A stretch of DNA of 64,000 nucleotides, taken from positions 84,115,740-84,179,739 of the forward strand of contig JAOWCC010000577.1 in assembly GCA_030867875.1 (NCBI GenBank), written 5' to 3'. Of this stretch, positions 46,048 through 57,999 are shown piece after piece. The position numbers and the translations under genes were made by a program. Each line of letters begins with the position of its first letter. Within the stretch, counting starts at the first letter, position 1. The notes beneath the pieces were generated by a model, which had not been told where the DNA came from, did not search any database, and was given only the letters and a program-made list of their open reading frames with translations. The stretch comes from Actinernus sp. WN-2022 (lineage: Eukaryota > Cnidaria > Anthozoa > Actiniaria > Actinernidae).

Positions 46048-46373
46048 CCCCATCCCTCTCCCTCCCCACCAGGAACACAGACCGCCCATTTTTTAAAGCC
46101 CAGAGGCACTACATATGATTTAAATGTTAGCAGGAAACATATTAAGGATGCAATACCCATTTTGGCTTAGCATAGTAAGGTACCCCCAAATAACACTGAC
46201 GCGCTTCGACGTAAACCAACATTTGACAAGCAATTTGTTTATTTGTAACACGAGAACAATGACAAGAACGTTTGACTTAATCGTGCATGAATTGCATGAG
46301 TTTATCATATTTGCTGTCAGAGCGTTATATACAGTCCTTCATTGTGTGTACAGGTAGATGTGCACACATGAAC

Positions 46374-49300
46374 TTATTCCCGGTCGTCATGAGTGTTCCG
46401 GCAGTTGTCGCCAAGTTTCCTGCAGTTGCACGCCTCGATGCATTTCATGGGAATTTTCCTGCAGCTGCAGCGTTGGCTGAGGCACCCCTTCGTACAACCA
46501 CATGAGGTGATCTCCCTACATGCTTTTGGGATAGGTGGCAGAGAGAGTAGCCGTGGCACTAACTGATCGTCCAGGTGCATCCATCCCATTTCGGTCACTG
46601 GAAGAAGAGCAGGATATGGTGAGTGTGCTTCGTTCCAGACACTTGCTTGATAGTGTGAACGCATGATGTGAAACTTTGCTGCATCTGAGGTTGGTGGCAG
46701 AGTCTCTTGTGCACGACCGATACAAAACAACTTGACTCGTGCTTTGTTGCATGTATCGACCTCAGGCACGCCATATATCTTACAGATGAATTTCTCTGTT
46801 GATATAGCTATGTTTTCGGTGAGAGGGCCCTTGCCTAGGCCAATCAGATCAGTATGATGTTGCTGGAACACCTGCCAGGCTGTTTTCTTTCCGTGGCAAC
46901 TGAACTGAGACACACTATCACAGCCGGTTACGGCATGGAAGGCAAGTAGTGTGTCCACTTGACCAGCAGATAGCAACATGCGAATTTCATGTACTGGGAA
47001 ATACCTTGGAGCCTTCGACGTCCCAGATTTCATGTAGAGACGTGTACATTCCATTCTGTCATAGTGTGCTAGAAGTAGAAGAAGCATGTCTGTATCACGT
47101 ACTGACACAACTATCGTTTCCATATCAGCATGGATGCAGTGCAAAATCAGCCGGGTATCAGCTTCTTGGTGTTCAGCCCTCAGAGAGGAGACTTCGAGAT
47201 CTGGATCAGATGACTTGACAGTGGTCGCTTCGGCGCAACCCCCCTGCTACTACAACCACTGGTCCATCTCTCAGGCTGTGTTCAATCAGATGGTTTGAAA
47301 GTAGTAAAGCGAGATCTGCTTTATTTTCCTCGAGTGCCATAAAGCTAGACCAGTCTCATGGGAGAGGTACTGATGGCTATTTTACGACGTACCAGTCGAT
47401 GGCGCTGCTTGCGTTTGGTCCTGGTACCTGCTATGATTGAGTCGCCTTGATACCTGTCGAAGACTACGTCGATCCTCTGGTATTTTGCTCCCATCTTGAA
47501 CACAGTGTTAGCAAATGTGTTGGCATAGTCACCAAACGTTCTAATGTCAGGCGGCTTTCCAAGTGCCATCACGAGTGCTTGGCCATCAATAAGCAGGCAG
47601 CTGGGTTCATCGAGTGTAACATTTGCAGGAGTTTTGACTTGTTGCGTCAGTATGTTTGCTAACACAGACTTGTTGGTGGAATGTAGACTACCACTAGTTG
47701 TGGCCAAAGATAGTGGGACGGTCATGAGTTCATGCTTGAGGATGTTTTCTAGGTTTACCTCGCGCCCTGCTCTATAAGCTGTTATGAGCCTTTGTAGAAT
47801 GTTCCTGTCCACTTTGATAGTGTTTTGCTTGCCCTTGGAAGGTTGCACGACTTCGTACAAAGAGGCAAATGTCTTGGTCTTTTTCTTTTTAATGGGTGAT
47901 TTCAGATCCAGGTGCTGGTTACTATCTGGAGGCTCACACAGACGTTTGTCCACGAAGACTTTCATTTGCGCCTGTCCAAGGTGTTCTGCACTAAGCAGAG
48001 ATTCTTGAATCACAGGCGTGACCACATCCTTGTTGATTATGTTCTTCAATGTGTCACCGCCATCTTGAAACACGCCATGCTGTTTCAATGATACAACTAT
48101 GCTGCCTTCATCAGAGTCCTCTTTCTCCATCCTATTTTTCGTGCACTCATTGTGTGTGTACTCATCGTCTTCATCGTCCGTTGTCATTCCCAGCATTGCT
48201 GTTGTCTGAGAAGCTATGACCGTTCTCAGATTATACGACAATGTCCATCTACTGAGTGCGGATGCTATTCTGGTGATACCTACTAAGCCTCCACTTTTCT
48301 TTCCTGTAGCGTTTAGCCATTCCGTACTTTGGTCCGCCGAAACCTGTATGAAGCGTCGATCAGTGCGTTTTACTACGAAGTTGCCTTCCTGGAACTCAAG
48401 GAGGACTTCTGGTGGGAGAACCGACATCTCAGCCAGGTATACAGTACCCCATTTGGCGTAGTTAGTGTGATCGTACCTGAAGAAGAATGGCAGCATACGT
48501 TTGAACGCATATAGGTGGAGATCCCATGATCCATCACGTTGCGCTCTTGTGAAGCAGAGTAGGATGCTGACCATAGTCATATAGTCCCACCAGAATTCAG
48601 CATTCGGGTCATCAACTGCAAGAGCTGCCGGGAACTCTTTCATGGGCTGATGAAATCTGTCGGTAGTCAGTTTGTCGACCATCTGTGCAATGTGTTTGGC
48701 GTCTATGGATGTGCAGACATCTGAGCGTTCGGCTCTCAGTGCAACATCAACCCCATCCAGATACGTATAGAGCCGTGGGAGGAGTAGTTGCCAAAGAGCC
48801 TGTAGGGTAAGTTTGTGCGTCCTGATGGCACGTGCATACCCCTTTCCTCCCATGACATGCTGCGCAGCATTGGCTCCCAAAAGATCACACCCTACCCATA
48901 GCTCGCTCAGGCCAGACTCACTCATGTGTCGTCCTATTACACCCAGAAAGTTCATGGCAATGTGAAGTCCTCCAAGGCAAGGTATAAGCACGTCCTTGTA
49001 CTCTTCTACCGACCACTTCAGTTCCAGCAGCTTCGGATAAAGTGCCTCGTCCACCGTCAGAACGACATGCTGCTGTTCCATCGATTTGGCCACATGGAGC
49101 ACTCGCTTGACGACTGTGTTCAACGTATCGAGTTGATGGAGGAGCCTGTATGATAGGTAGGTACCCTACTGTAGTTTTCTCCGGGTTGACTGTGCTCGCC
49201 TTTTGGTTGTACAATGTCCAGGAAGGCATTGGTTCGTGAGATGACCGGGACAAGATGAAGGCCATGTCAGTTGCGTGCGCATTCTGTGCTGAAGGACATT

Positions 49301-49760
49301 CCTCAGGTGACTGTGTGAAACAATCAGCTGCGATCACACCGCTGAATGGACGCTCCGTGATTCCTCTGATTGGTGCAGGTGTGATGTCAGTCATCGCCTC
49401 AGGGATTTGGAATGTTCCTGTCTTGGAAATGTCTATTCCAATGAGGATATCACCTTCAGGTGGACCGCGTTGCCAGGCAGCAACTTGAGTGGCATGGAAT
49501 GTTCCTTTTCCATCCAGAGTGTACTCATTAATGTCCACGTTGTCCGTCGAGAAATGGACGAAGCGACCCTTTACTAGATTTTGGGGAACAACAGCACCGT
49601 TGTCAGCCATGGTCTCTAATGTCTTCTTGGCCAGTGCAGTGTCAAGTTTGATTACCTCACGGTAACTCATGACATGACCTGCATTGTGAAACATGTTCAC
49701 CAGCTCTTTCGAACGTGTAGCTTGGTGAAGGGTACTGGCCATTCCAATGTGCTTCGGAGT
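46374..49760 (-). pseudogene. Academ-type protein with XPG/FEN-like nuclease domain (three frameshifts)
   Basis: Three successive minus-strand ORFs (49742-48918, 49123-47345, 47144-46374), plus an intermediate frame at 47350-47200, form one gene of about 1100 codons broken by single-base shifts near 49135, 47350 and 47195. The N-terminus reads FLTPKHIGMASTLHQATRSK. From about 47600 the acidic signature of XPG/FEN nucleases appears in order: LLIDG, IDVVFDRY, QEADTRLILH, SVRDTDMLLLL, then TGCDSVSQF-GKKTAW, comparable to the FEN helix-hairpin region. The C-terminus has eight clustered cysteines (CGCTKGCLSQRCSCRK, then CIEACNCRKLGDNC). The nuclease reading is an inference from motif order. Probable role: element mobilisation in the nucleus. 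Confidence 0.7.
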
Positions 49761-49766
49761 GAGGAA

Positions 49767-50127
49767 CTTGTGGATCTTATCTGGTCGACGAGTTATTCAT
49801 CTTCAATCAGTTTCTTCACATTTTATATCAAAACTGAATATGGCATTGGATTCCCCATATATGAAAACCTACAAAAGCACATTGCATTCAAGTTTCTACC
49901 TTGTTTAGTCAAAAAGATATTTGAACATAAATACATTTCAGCCCGTCGTTGGCGGCCATCTTGGATTTCTCAATTTTAAGGCATTATCGGCCATTTTTGA
50001 GCTGGGCATACATCAGATTTGAGTTCAGCACCCCTCAATACCCCTAAAAAGCTTGTATGCCATAAATTAACACCATTTGCCTTCAGCACTTTAAATATCC
50101 ACATTTTCACAAATTTTGCCTAGTCTA
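49767..50127 (-). repeat. Right long TIR of the Academ-like element
   Basis: Inverted copy of 45662-46047. The pseudogene's upstream end abuts it, and coding similarity (PDKIHKFLTPKH) runs a few codons into it. Confidence 0.87.
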
Positions 50128-50130
50128 TAA

Positions 50131-50789
50131 CCTAACTTGTGAAAATGCCGTGAAAAGGCTTTGTATTCGGGATGAACATTCCTGGTTATAGGCCTCTGCC
50201 GAAGTATAAAACTTGTGGCTCCATCCTTTATAATGTATGTATATTAACTATGATGTCACTGATTACGTGATCACCATAAGAAGCAGTATAAAGTCGAGGA
50301 AGTCAATACCAACAAGAGTTACTATCAGTTAAGACAATAAAACGGTACATATTTGCTGGCCAGGGGTCTGCATGGCAACCCGATAAGACCCAGTTCTTGA
50401 CGTCCTTGAGTGGTTTTCCAAGCATTTTAAATGATCACAAACATACCATTATTAATTCGCAGAGAGTAATAATGTTTGTATAGTGGATAGAAGCTAATAA
50501 AGAAGACGATGAATACAGTTACATGTGCACTGTAAAATTTAGATTATGAAGGAAGCACGGAAGTTTATTTTTATTCTTATCCTATTTGAAAGAGTGCGTG
50601 ATCTTGTTTTCCTTATTTGAAAAGGGGAAGTGGTGTTTGTTGTCTGTTTTGCTTTTAGTTTTACTCAGTAATGTGTTATTTCTAGTTCTATTAATATTTT
50701 TTTCATTAAACAATATGTACCTAAAATCAGAAACGAACAATGACTGTTGAAATTTGTCTCGTTCATGATATGATTACACTATATGTTAC
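50131..50789. other. RTK intron, no feature recognised
   Basis: AT-rich, nothing recognised. Confidence 0.5.
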
Positions 50790-51086
50790 CTTTGTTCGTC
50801 TTGCTACTGACTGAAGGTGACGATGGCCCTTTTCCGTCCCCATTATAGGCAAGCACAGTCACTTGGTAGATGGTACACTTGTGCAGGTCACTCAACACGA
50901 TGCTTGAACTTCTATTGTCCACTTTGAGAGGAGTACACTTTTGCTGTGCTTGTCTCTTAACAGAAACCAGGTAGCCATTGACGTTATCTTTCTTGTGTTT
51001 GAGTGGTAAGAACGTCCAGTTCACATGCAGTGACGAGGAGCTAATAGCCGTGACTGTCAGGTTTTGTGGAAACATTGTTGGGGGCA
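50790..51086 (-). CDS. RTK exon: FN3 module (most upstream recognised)
   Basis: A 297-bp phase 1-1 exon. PPTMFPQNLTVTAI start, core tryptophan (LHVNWTFLP), NGYLVSVKRQAQ, a two-cysteine pattern (KCTPL, then LHKCTIYQVTVLAY), and DGKGPSSPS turn. Acceptor TTATAG, donor GTAACA. The phase-1 entry implies further coding exons upstream. Confidence 0.92.
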
Positions 51087-54000
51087 CTATAAAAATGTAA
51101 TGAATGTTGTAATAGTAGACATAACATGTAGGTATACAGCAAAGCTAAAACAGCGAATGTATTTATCTTTGTTCTTAATTTAAAGCACACGTTGTTAAGG
51201 TTTTCGTATTTGCTTCGAGCGCGTTATTTTTTCACAAATGAGGCTAGCCCGAAAAAGGAATGCATAAATAAAACAATGTTACTTATATGTATATTATCAA
51301 ACAAAACATTAAGAGGGCATCCATGTGAAAACAATGCATGCACCCTGAATAAATGAGTCTACTTGGTACATATCAGATTTTGTTCATATTTTGCACAAAT
51401 GTTACTATTGGCCTGGCATTAGACTTGGTAGAATATTTTAGAAAAAAAAATCCAAAAACTGTAAGAGATATGGGGGTCAGTACGAACTGCCTCGGTTTGA
51501 GGGGTATTTCCACTACGTATTTTTAGTCATGTTTACAGAATTTTTTTGAACAAACCATATAAGCTATATACACAAAACGTTTCTACAGCATAAACACGAC
51601 CAATTGCAATTTAATGTTGATATAAGTGCCAACAAATATTCAGTATTCAAGGAGTAAGGCTTTCATGTACAAGTGACTTCCGAAAATATTTTTCAAAAAG
51701 TCAAATTTTAGGGTAAAATAAAATTCGAATACTATCGATGCGGCGAAATTGTAGAAGATGAGAGAGTTAATATTTTGTAGATCAGTCATTTGGAAATACA
51801 ACTGGGGACTAAAAAGTTTGTAAAGTTTCAGTCAGCTTAGGAGCAGTGAGGCCAAATTAAGTAACATACTCCCAACGCCCGGGTCCAACGTAAATAAACA
51901 ATCAACGCCAGAGGCAAGCTATATCGTGTGCAGAATAACGGGAAAAATAACGGACAGGAATCAGAAACATAGCCCTAAAATAACTGGGTGATAAATTTAT
52001 TTGTCACGTATGCCTATGGTTTTGCAATTAACAATCAACTAATTAACAATCAACTTCAAAATAAGAGAAATTAGTAATACGAAGGATGAATCAGCGATAA
52101 TTGCATACCTGATTCTAGCCTTATTTGTGCTCTCCTCCCCAGCTCTGTCATTGTCTCGAAGCCACAACTTACGATAATTATCTTCTTGTCGATTTTAAAC
52201 CGAAAGAACATTTACCCGAAATACAGGAATGGCTTTGTAGCAGCAGCAATTTTGTTTAGGACTAGAACCCAGTCTGCTGTTGTGCACCACAGGTAGCCCG
52301 AACACAGATGTGTACATTCCATATGGGCCCAACATATATACCAGTGTGGGTAATTTATATTGAAATATTTGTGAATCTCATGAAACAGAACTGAACATAA
52401 TCATAATGCACTACTTAATACATCTACATAATTTTGTTTGCAAAAATTACACATGATGCACCTGTAATGATGTAACTGTTATGGGGTCAAATGTTTGCAT
52501 ACATTCATACACAAGGTCACAACAATGAATTATAAATGGTTTCTAACATCCCATGCATATATCCTGTATATTCGCACGACCCACATAAGGCCATCCCAAT
52601 AAAATGTTCCGTTTCCCATCGCCCGACCGACCCAATCAATTTTTTTTGGAAAAGTTAACAAAAAAACAAAGCTTGACATTGACCCAATTTTTGGGAAAAG
52701 TTAAAAAAAAAGGATTGAAGAACATACTTTCAACTACACCTCTTTTTCTAGCTCTCTACGTATTTGCATTTTATTTGGATGGCCTAATCAGCTGTGTCGG
52801 TGCCGAACTGGAGCGCAGTGCCTTCCCGGAAAGCGAAGTTCAGAAATGTCTGACGTATGTTGCTATTGCTACAAATTATCTTAGAAAAGGGTTCAGAAAA
52901 AATCTGGATGAACGATGAAACATATTATTTGGATCGTGACAGCCGATTGTGCTGGCGAGTCTGGATATACATATAAATGTATGTGTGGGGCGCTTGTTCA
53001 GACTTCTGTTTATAGTTACATACGGTAAGCCACGCAGTTTACAAGCATGGGTAGTTATCTTAGTTATCTCCCCATTAATGCGGCTGACCAACAAGCACTG
53101 AGGGTGGTCACTGCCAGATATTTGTTTAACGTCCAAAGTGGTTCCTTAGCGTTCTGTGATACACAGCTTCTGATGAATACGAGCGTCGTGAGACGCAATC
53201 TCGCTCCCAGAGCCCGCGATCTTTTGACCAGCGCCAAGATACTGGGCAAAATATCGCGGGCTATGAGAACGACATTGCCTGAGACGGGACCGCCATTTTA
53301 CGTGATCATCCGAGGCACGAGGGATCGAAAAGGCGGAGGCGCGAATACTGCGCTTCTCTGTTTCTCTTAATGTTGCCTGGGTGGCTAATTGAACGAGCAG
53401 GAAGCATACAAATGTTTTGCTGCACGGGTGGATAAACGAGGAAACGTTGTTGCAGAAAAAACTAACGAATGCGCACTGTGTAAAATTGTCTTGCCGGTGG
53501 GGTCAGGGTTTGTGTTGCTAAGAAACACATATACTGTGTGTCACTGGAGCCTAGTAAACATTGTTTTCCTCCATAGCCAACGTGGAAACATTGTTGCGGA
53601 AGCAAATCTTGCCTCATCGAAACAACATTTTTTATTAAATGCTTCAGAAAAATGTTTTCCTTCCTGGGAGATTGATTATTTTGCGCAAATTAATTTTCCC
53701 GCGGACTTTGACTCGTTTTTACAGACAAATGTATGGAAAACTAAAACCACCATTGCATGCTTCCCAGCACAGCTACATCCCTCAAATTTCTATCACTTGA
53801 TCTTTTGCCTGGTATCTTAAGTTTGTATCTGAAGAATATTTCAGAAATTCGATTTTACGGATTTTATTTGTCATAGGATTCCCATACAAACACTGTATTT
53901 CGCGCCATGTTTACACCCCTTTCAAAATGTCGGAATTAACCGCAAACTGGTCTATTACCTTAAAACTGTAAAGAAATACGTTATTCTTTGTGTACGAGGT

Positions 54001-54100
54001 TTGTAGTTTCTCAGCTGTAGGATGTCCGGTGTCCGCGGGGAACAGGATATCAGGACACGTGACTTGTCCCTTCGTGTGTACCGAGCTTTACGTCTGCGAG
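51087..54100. other. Probable RTK intron; no firm feature
   Basis: No FN3-like exon was recognised on the minus strand. Plus-strand ORFs at 52604, 53047 and 53389 have no recognised domain. Recurring GGAAACGTTGTTGC / GGAAACATTGTTGC motifs near 53440 and 53585, and an inverted GAGCCCGCGAT / ATCGCGGGCT pair near 53210-53260, suggest MITE material. Confidence 0.45.
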
Positions 54101-54110
54101 CGGGCGGGGC

Positions 54111-54157
54111 GGGACGAGTTAAGCCGCGCAATGTATTCTGAGACTGTTTTGTAGGAC
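54111..54157 (+). repeat. Left TIR of the ISL2EU element
   Basis: Starts GGGACGAGTTAAGCCGCGCA and ends ACTGTTTTGTAGGAC. Inverted match at 62792-62838. Confidence 0.9.
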
Positions 54158-54169
54158 GAACATTACAAT

Positions 54170-56013
54170 ATGGCGTCTGAGCTGAGTGAAATATTGTCAG
54201 AACCACGAAGCAAAAACGATGAAGTTCAACTAGAAGAAATTGATATTCCAGGCGCTGTACTTTTAAAACCACCTGAGCAGTGTACGATTGTGATTTTAAA
54301 GCGATGGCTTGCATGCAGAGGGGCGAAAGTATCCGGAAAGCGTGGAGCTCTGATTCAAAGGTTTGTGATCTGGAGTATCTGTTTTACAGTATATTAAATT
54401 GTGCATGCTTCATTCAGGACTGGTTTGCTTAAATACCGTCATAATTTTTCTGTTAATTTCCAGGGTCAATGATTATATAAACAACGGTCTTGCCAGTCAT
54501 GTTATCGACCCTGATGGTGGAATAAACTTGCAGAGAAAGCGACTGAACCTCGGTGTCGACGAGGAAGTGAACCCCTTGACAGACGAATCCTTTCCTACAG
54601 ATGGCTATCGTGTTGGAGTTTCAGACTGTCCAAAAATAGGATATCCACAGATTTTGAAGTATTTAATAGAGGAAGTGGAGCTGAAGAAACAACTTTCTGT
54701 TGAGAAACCCATAGTAAAAGGTTATAACTTCTTCAAATCAGGGAAAGTGTTAGGTGTTTTCAGCTGCAGTGAGAACAATCTGCATTGTGTGAAAAGCCAA
54801 GTTATGCCTTTCCTACAGTAAGTCTGGCACAGTTTACTGTGTGAAAATGATTATCAAGGCGAACTCTCATATTCACAAGGCATACTGCCCATGCCCAGCA
54901 GGAGTGGATGGACGATGCAACCATTTGGCTGCAACATTGTTTGCCATAGAAGACATGAGTGGAAAGGCTGATAGCATGAATAGTAGAAATACTAATGAGC
55001 TACCCTGTACCTCAAAACCATGTGTGTAGAGTGTACCAAAGAAACGACTCAGTGAACCAACTCCAATAAATGCTGTTAAATTTGCAAAACATGTCTGGGG
55101 AAAAAGAGAGAAGACACTTTACATTCCATGAATGCTGAATATGATGTCAGAGCCCCACACCAAAGACAACAGGATCAAGACCTAGGTGCCATTCATGAGA
55201 AAGTAAAACAATTAGAAGAAGAAAATGGAAAACTAATGGGACTGAGTTTCATTCTGCCACACAGTCTACCTGAGAAAGAAGCGGTACCAGAGCCAGAGGA
55301 AGAAACAGGAGGAAAAGCAGCCCCGACCTTAACATGGAATTTAGTTTCTCCCATAAAGAATGGCCCTCTTTCTCTAAATGACATTTCCAATAAGGCACTC
55401 AGAGCAAAGGAGAGACTGTACAAGTCTGCAGAGGATGTGCAGTATATTGCACATGAAACATTACAGCAGCATGAATCGAGAGCCTGGTATGATATACGAC
55501 AGCCCAGGATAACTGCATCTAAGTGTAAGAGGTGTGTACTGAAGCCAACTACTAGTCCAACAAAAGCCATCTCTGAAGTTTTACTCTACAATGCACCAGT
55601 ACAAACACAGGCCATGAAGGAAGGAATTGAATTGGAAACCAAAATAATCCATCAATTTGAAATTGAGACTGGACACACTGTAGAGAAATCTGGTTTTCTA
55701 CTATCTGAAAGTGAACCTTGTCTTGGAGCGTCACCAGATGGGATAACTGAGGAAGGGAATCTTGTGGAAGTAAAAAAAATAACTGTGAAGGATGATGAAA
55801 CTCTTGATGATGCAATGTGCAGAAAGGGGATCTACAAAAGGGTTGGAACAGAACTTGTCATAAACAAGAATCATCAGTATTTTTATCAGATTCAGCAACA
55901 GTTGTATTGCAGTAAACGTACTGTTTGTCATTTTATTGTTTCGGATGGAAATCAAATGCACACTGAAAGTGTTGCTTTTGACTCAGCTTTTTGGGGGGAA
56001 ACATTGCCAAAGC
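54170..56013 (+). pseudogene. YqaJ-type exonuclease gene, 5' part (SAP, SWIM, YqaJ)
   Basis: Exon 1 (ATG at 54170 to about 54361) and exon 2 (about 54462-54818) encode a SAP DNA-binding helix pair split by the intron ([20 protein letters not shown], then RVNDYI). Next comes a SWIM zinc motif (CPCPAGVDGRCNHLAATLFA). The YqaJ/lambda-exonuclease core lies at 55470-55790, with RAWYDIRQPRITASKCKRC, the GIELETK glutamate, LGASPDGI aspartate and LVEVKKI Glu-Lys motifs. A TAG stands where Trp is expected near 55027, and there is a frameshift near 55125. The last 40 or so codons are displaced to 61041-61147 by the TTAA insertion. In intact elements it is thought to process DNA ends during transposition. 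Confidence 0.82.
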
Positions 56014-56313
56014 TTAAAGTGCATATGAGCCCAATTATTTTTTTATTTTAACGAAATCTTGATGCTATTTCTGAAACAATGAAACAGAAAAAAATGATTT
56101 TGTGCAAAACCGCGATTTTTTACACGCTTTCAAAGTCCATGTCAAGATATCATGTCCGTGGTTTTGAGGGCCTGGGTCCTACAAACGAGTGTGACGACAT
56201 CAGAGTTAAACAGTTCACTTCCGGTTTAGTAGCGTGTCTCTGTTTACCTGTGAAGGCACACTGTATCTTATAAGTCGCGGTACAGAATCTTCGATATTGC
56301 CCTAAAATTCAAC

Positions 56314-57350
56314 AATGACGACTTCAGGTTCCGAATGAGAAGACAGCTATATGTCTGATGACTCAGAATATAACTTTATAGACCTTTATATCGAGATATG
56401 AGATCGAAGTGGAGACGGGAATTGCTGGCAAAGAGGAAGATACACTGCTTCATGTCGCCGGACCGTACGCCGATGAAGGATACTGAAAGGTTATAGCCTA
56501 TGAACAAGAGAGAGAACAAGAAGAAATTCGACGCCAACAGTTACAAAATAGAGATGGAGTAACTGCTGTTAGTAATTGGTAAGTAATGTATTGTTGTAGT
56601 TTATACATGCATGCAGTTTACCCGGGAGTTTACACTGCTGTTTGTTATGAACAAGTCAAACTGTAACTCAACTATTCGCTCTATTTAACTCCGGAGTCAA
56701 TAATTCTTCAACTATTTCTTTTCAATTTTCTCTCCTAAGGTGTATGTGTGGGAACTGCAGGGTTGACCTGCTCCAAAATGTTTTCGAGGCGCAGTGTTGC
56801 AAGGAAATGGAGAAATGTATTACACTTCATCCTGGCTTTCGTCCAGTCTGTTTGGCGCAGTGGTCCCTAAAAGTATGAAACCCAAGACCGGCGTAGATAC
56901 CGCCAAACTTGTTCAGAAAAAACGTAAGTGAAGTCGATGGAACTCGAACTAAATCCTATTCGCTAAATTATCTCGGTTCCAGTTCTGCAGCTGGGTAAAT
57001 CATATATAAATTATGTACAGTTTTCGATGATTCTTTCTAAATTTTCTAAGTCACGTTCTTTTCGGGTTTCCTTGGAACACAAACACACTAAATTTGTAAT
57101 CCATGATTAAATTAAAAGTCTTGACTTTTCCTGGTTTATATCTGTGGCCTGAATATGTTGAATATATGTACACTATACCTAGTTTTATGTACTAATACAT
57201 GTATATCAAAATTACTTTCCATTTTCTTATAGATTTCTCAGAGGTGTTTCATACAGGGAATTTTCGCAGCTCACCTATATAGCTATATGGTTACTCAGAT
57301 GGAGTACGAATATCCCACTACCATCATGTGCATATGATTCCAAGTTTTAA
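56314..57350 (+). pseudogene. P2X7 intracellular-tail-like gene (three exons, decayed)
   Basis: Exon 1, 56314-56578, reads an acidic, Glu/Arg-rich start (EDSYMSDDSEYNF, then REQEEIRRQQLQNRDG) with several stops. Exon 2, 56740-56933, completes a Trp across the intron and gives WCMCGNC, then EAQCCKEMEKC, the cysteine-rich zinc-binding signature of the P2X7 C-terminal (ballast) domain. Exon 3, 57233-57350, reads YREFSQLTYIAIWLLRW and IPLPSCAYDSKF, matching the YR-x-W and PSC parts of that domain. GTAAGT donors and AG acceptors frame the introns. No channel domain is present. The role as transposon cargo is unknown. Confidence 0.65.
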
Positions 57351-57365
57351 GTGCTTTTGTAGGAG

Positions 57366-57390
57366 GGGGGGGGGGGGGGGGGGGGGGGTC
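57366..57390 (+). repeat. Poly-G tract
   Basis: About 25 consecutive G. It could form a G-quadruplex, and its length is prone to assembly error. It may be the end of an inserted MITE whose other end is the G run at 57849-57859 or the C run at 57961. Confidence 0.8.
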
Positions 57391-57960
57391 ATCAATGATT
57401 TGACATATCTGTCATATAAAATGTAATAAAATTGTTGTTGTAATGCCAAGCCAATGTTTAGTCTCCAGAACACAAGAAACCAGTAGTTTGGAGAGCAGTA
57501 AGCTCATGATCAAAGGCACATCCCCAAAGGACAGATAATGCATTGGTGTCCAGGAGATTAGTTATGCCAATGCTAAGCTCTTTTTCATTTATGAGACTAC
57601 GGAACAATGCATATGATGCACAAATTAACAGTACAATTTCAAGTTCCCATCCAGGAAGGATGGGAGGTAGAGATTACCAGAATACAATCCATGTACCGGT
57701 ACATACATGTATATATATATATATTTCTACTAAAAATGTATCATGGAAAATACCATAAATCTAGAAAAAATTATAGTAAATTTAATGGGTTACATGTATA
57801 TGCAGTTTGCATTCTTTCTTGCACATTCTTGCATCATTTTTTTTTTTGGGGGGGGGGGAGCAATAAAGTTTTTAGCAATGTTATAGGGGGGTTCAAATAC
57901 GTTTTAATTCGTGTATAGGGGGGTCATAAGTTTTAACAAGAGAAGCAGATGAAATGCCAA

Positions 57961-57962
57961 CC

Positions 57963-57993
<31 letters not shown>

Positions 57994-57994
57994 G
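57961..57994 (+). repeat. Poly-C then poly-A tract
   Basis: About 23 C followed by about 11 A. Forms an inverted pair with the poly-G tract at 57366. No coding relevance. Confidence 0.8.
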
Positions 57995-57999
57995 CCATA

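Larger units (their letters stand above)
45662..50127. mobile_element. Academ-like DNA transposon with long TIRs and XPG-type gene
   Basis: The 4466-bp element begins TAGACTGGG and ends CCTAGTCTA, and is flanked by the 3-bp direct repeat TAA (45659-45661 and 50128-50130). The terminal inverted repeats are about 360-390 bp. It holds one broken minus-strand gene with an XPG/FEN-type nuclease domain and a cysteine-rich C-terminus. Academ elements are known for an XPG domain, a Cys-rich motif and 3-4 bp target duplications, so the fit is good. Family assignment is from memory of features, not a search. Confidence 0.75.
216..51086 (-). other. FN3-repeat receptor tyrosine kinase gene, partial (18 exons placed)
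   Basis: This entry gives the gene span; exons are listed separately. The predicted product is a type I membrane receptor: about 12 fibronectin type III modules outside the cell, one transmembrane helix, and a cytoplasmic tyrosine kinase. Exon edges were set from AG/GT signals, and splice phase agrees at every junction, which strongly supports one continuous gene. The kinase is cut off at the window start, lacking the catalytic and activation loops. The 5'-most recognised exon begins in phase 1, so at least one more exon lies upstream. The hinge region resembles FGFR/PDGFR/VEGFR-class kinases, but no specific family can be named and the ligand is unknown. Introns total tens of kilobases and are rich in transposons. 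No frameshift or stop was seen in any exon, so the gene looks functional. Confidence 0.88.

Noticed and set aside
48918..49123. Separate overlapping genes in the Academ-like element
   Set aside because: Protein similarity continues smoothly when the frame is changed at about 49135, 47350 and 47195, so these are pieces of one frameshifted gene.
53389..53820. 143-codon ORF as a host gene
   Set aside because: No recognised domain. It contains two copies of a GGAAAC-TTGTTGC motif typical of dispersed repeats, and no splice or start context supports it.
55128..56051. Phage or bacterial contamination because of the YqaJ recombinase domain
   Set aside because: The gene has a spliceosomal intron, lies between matched 47-bp TIRs, and has a THAP-DDE partner, so it belongs to a eukaryotic transposon.
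56314..57350. Host P2X7 receptor gene
   Set aside because: No channel domain or transmembrane segments, several in-frame stops, and the gene lies wholly inside the TTAA element.
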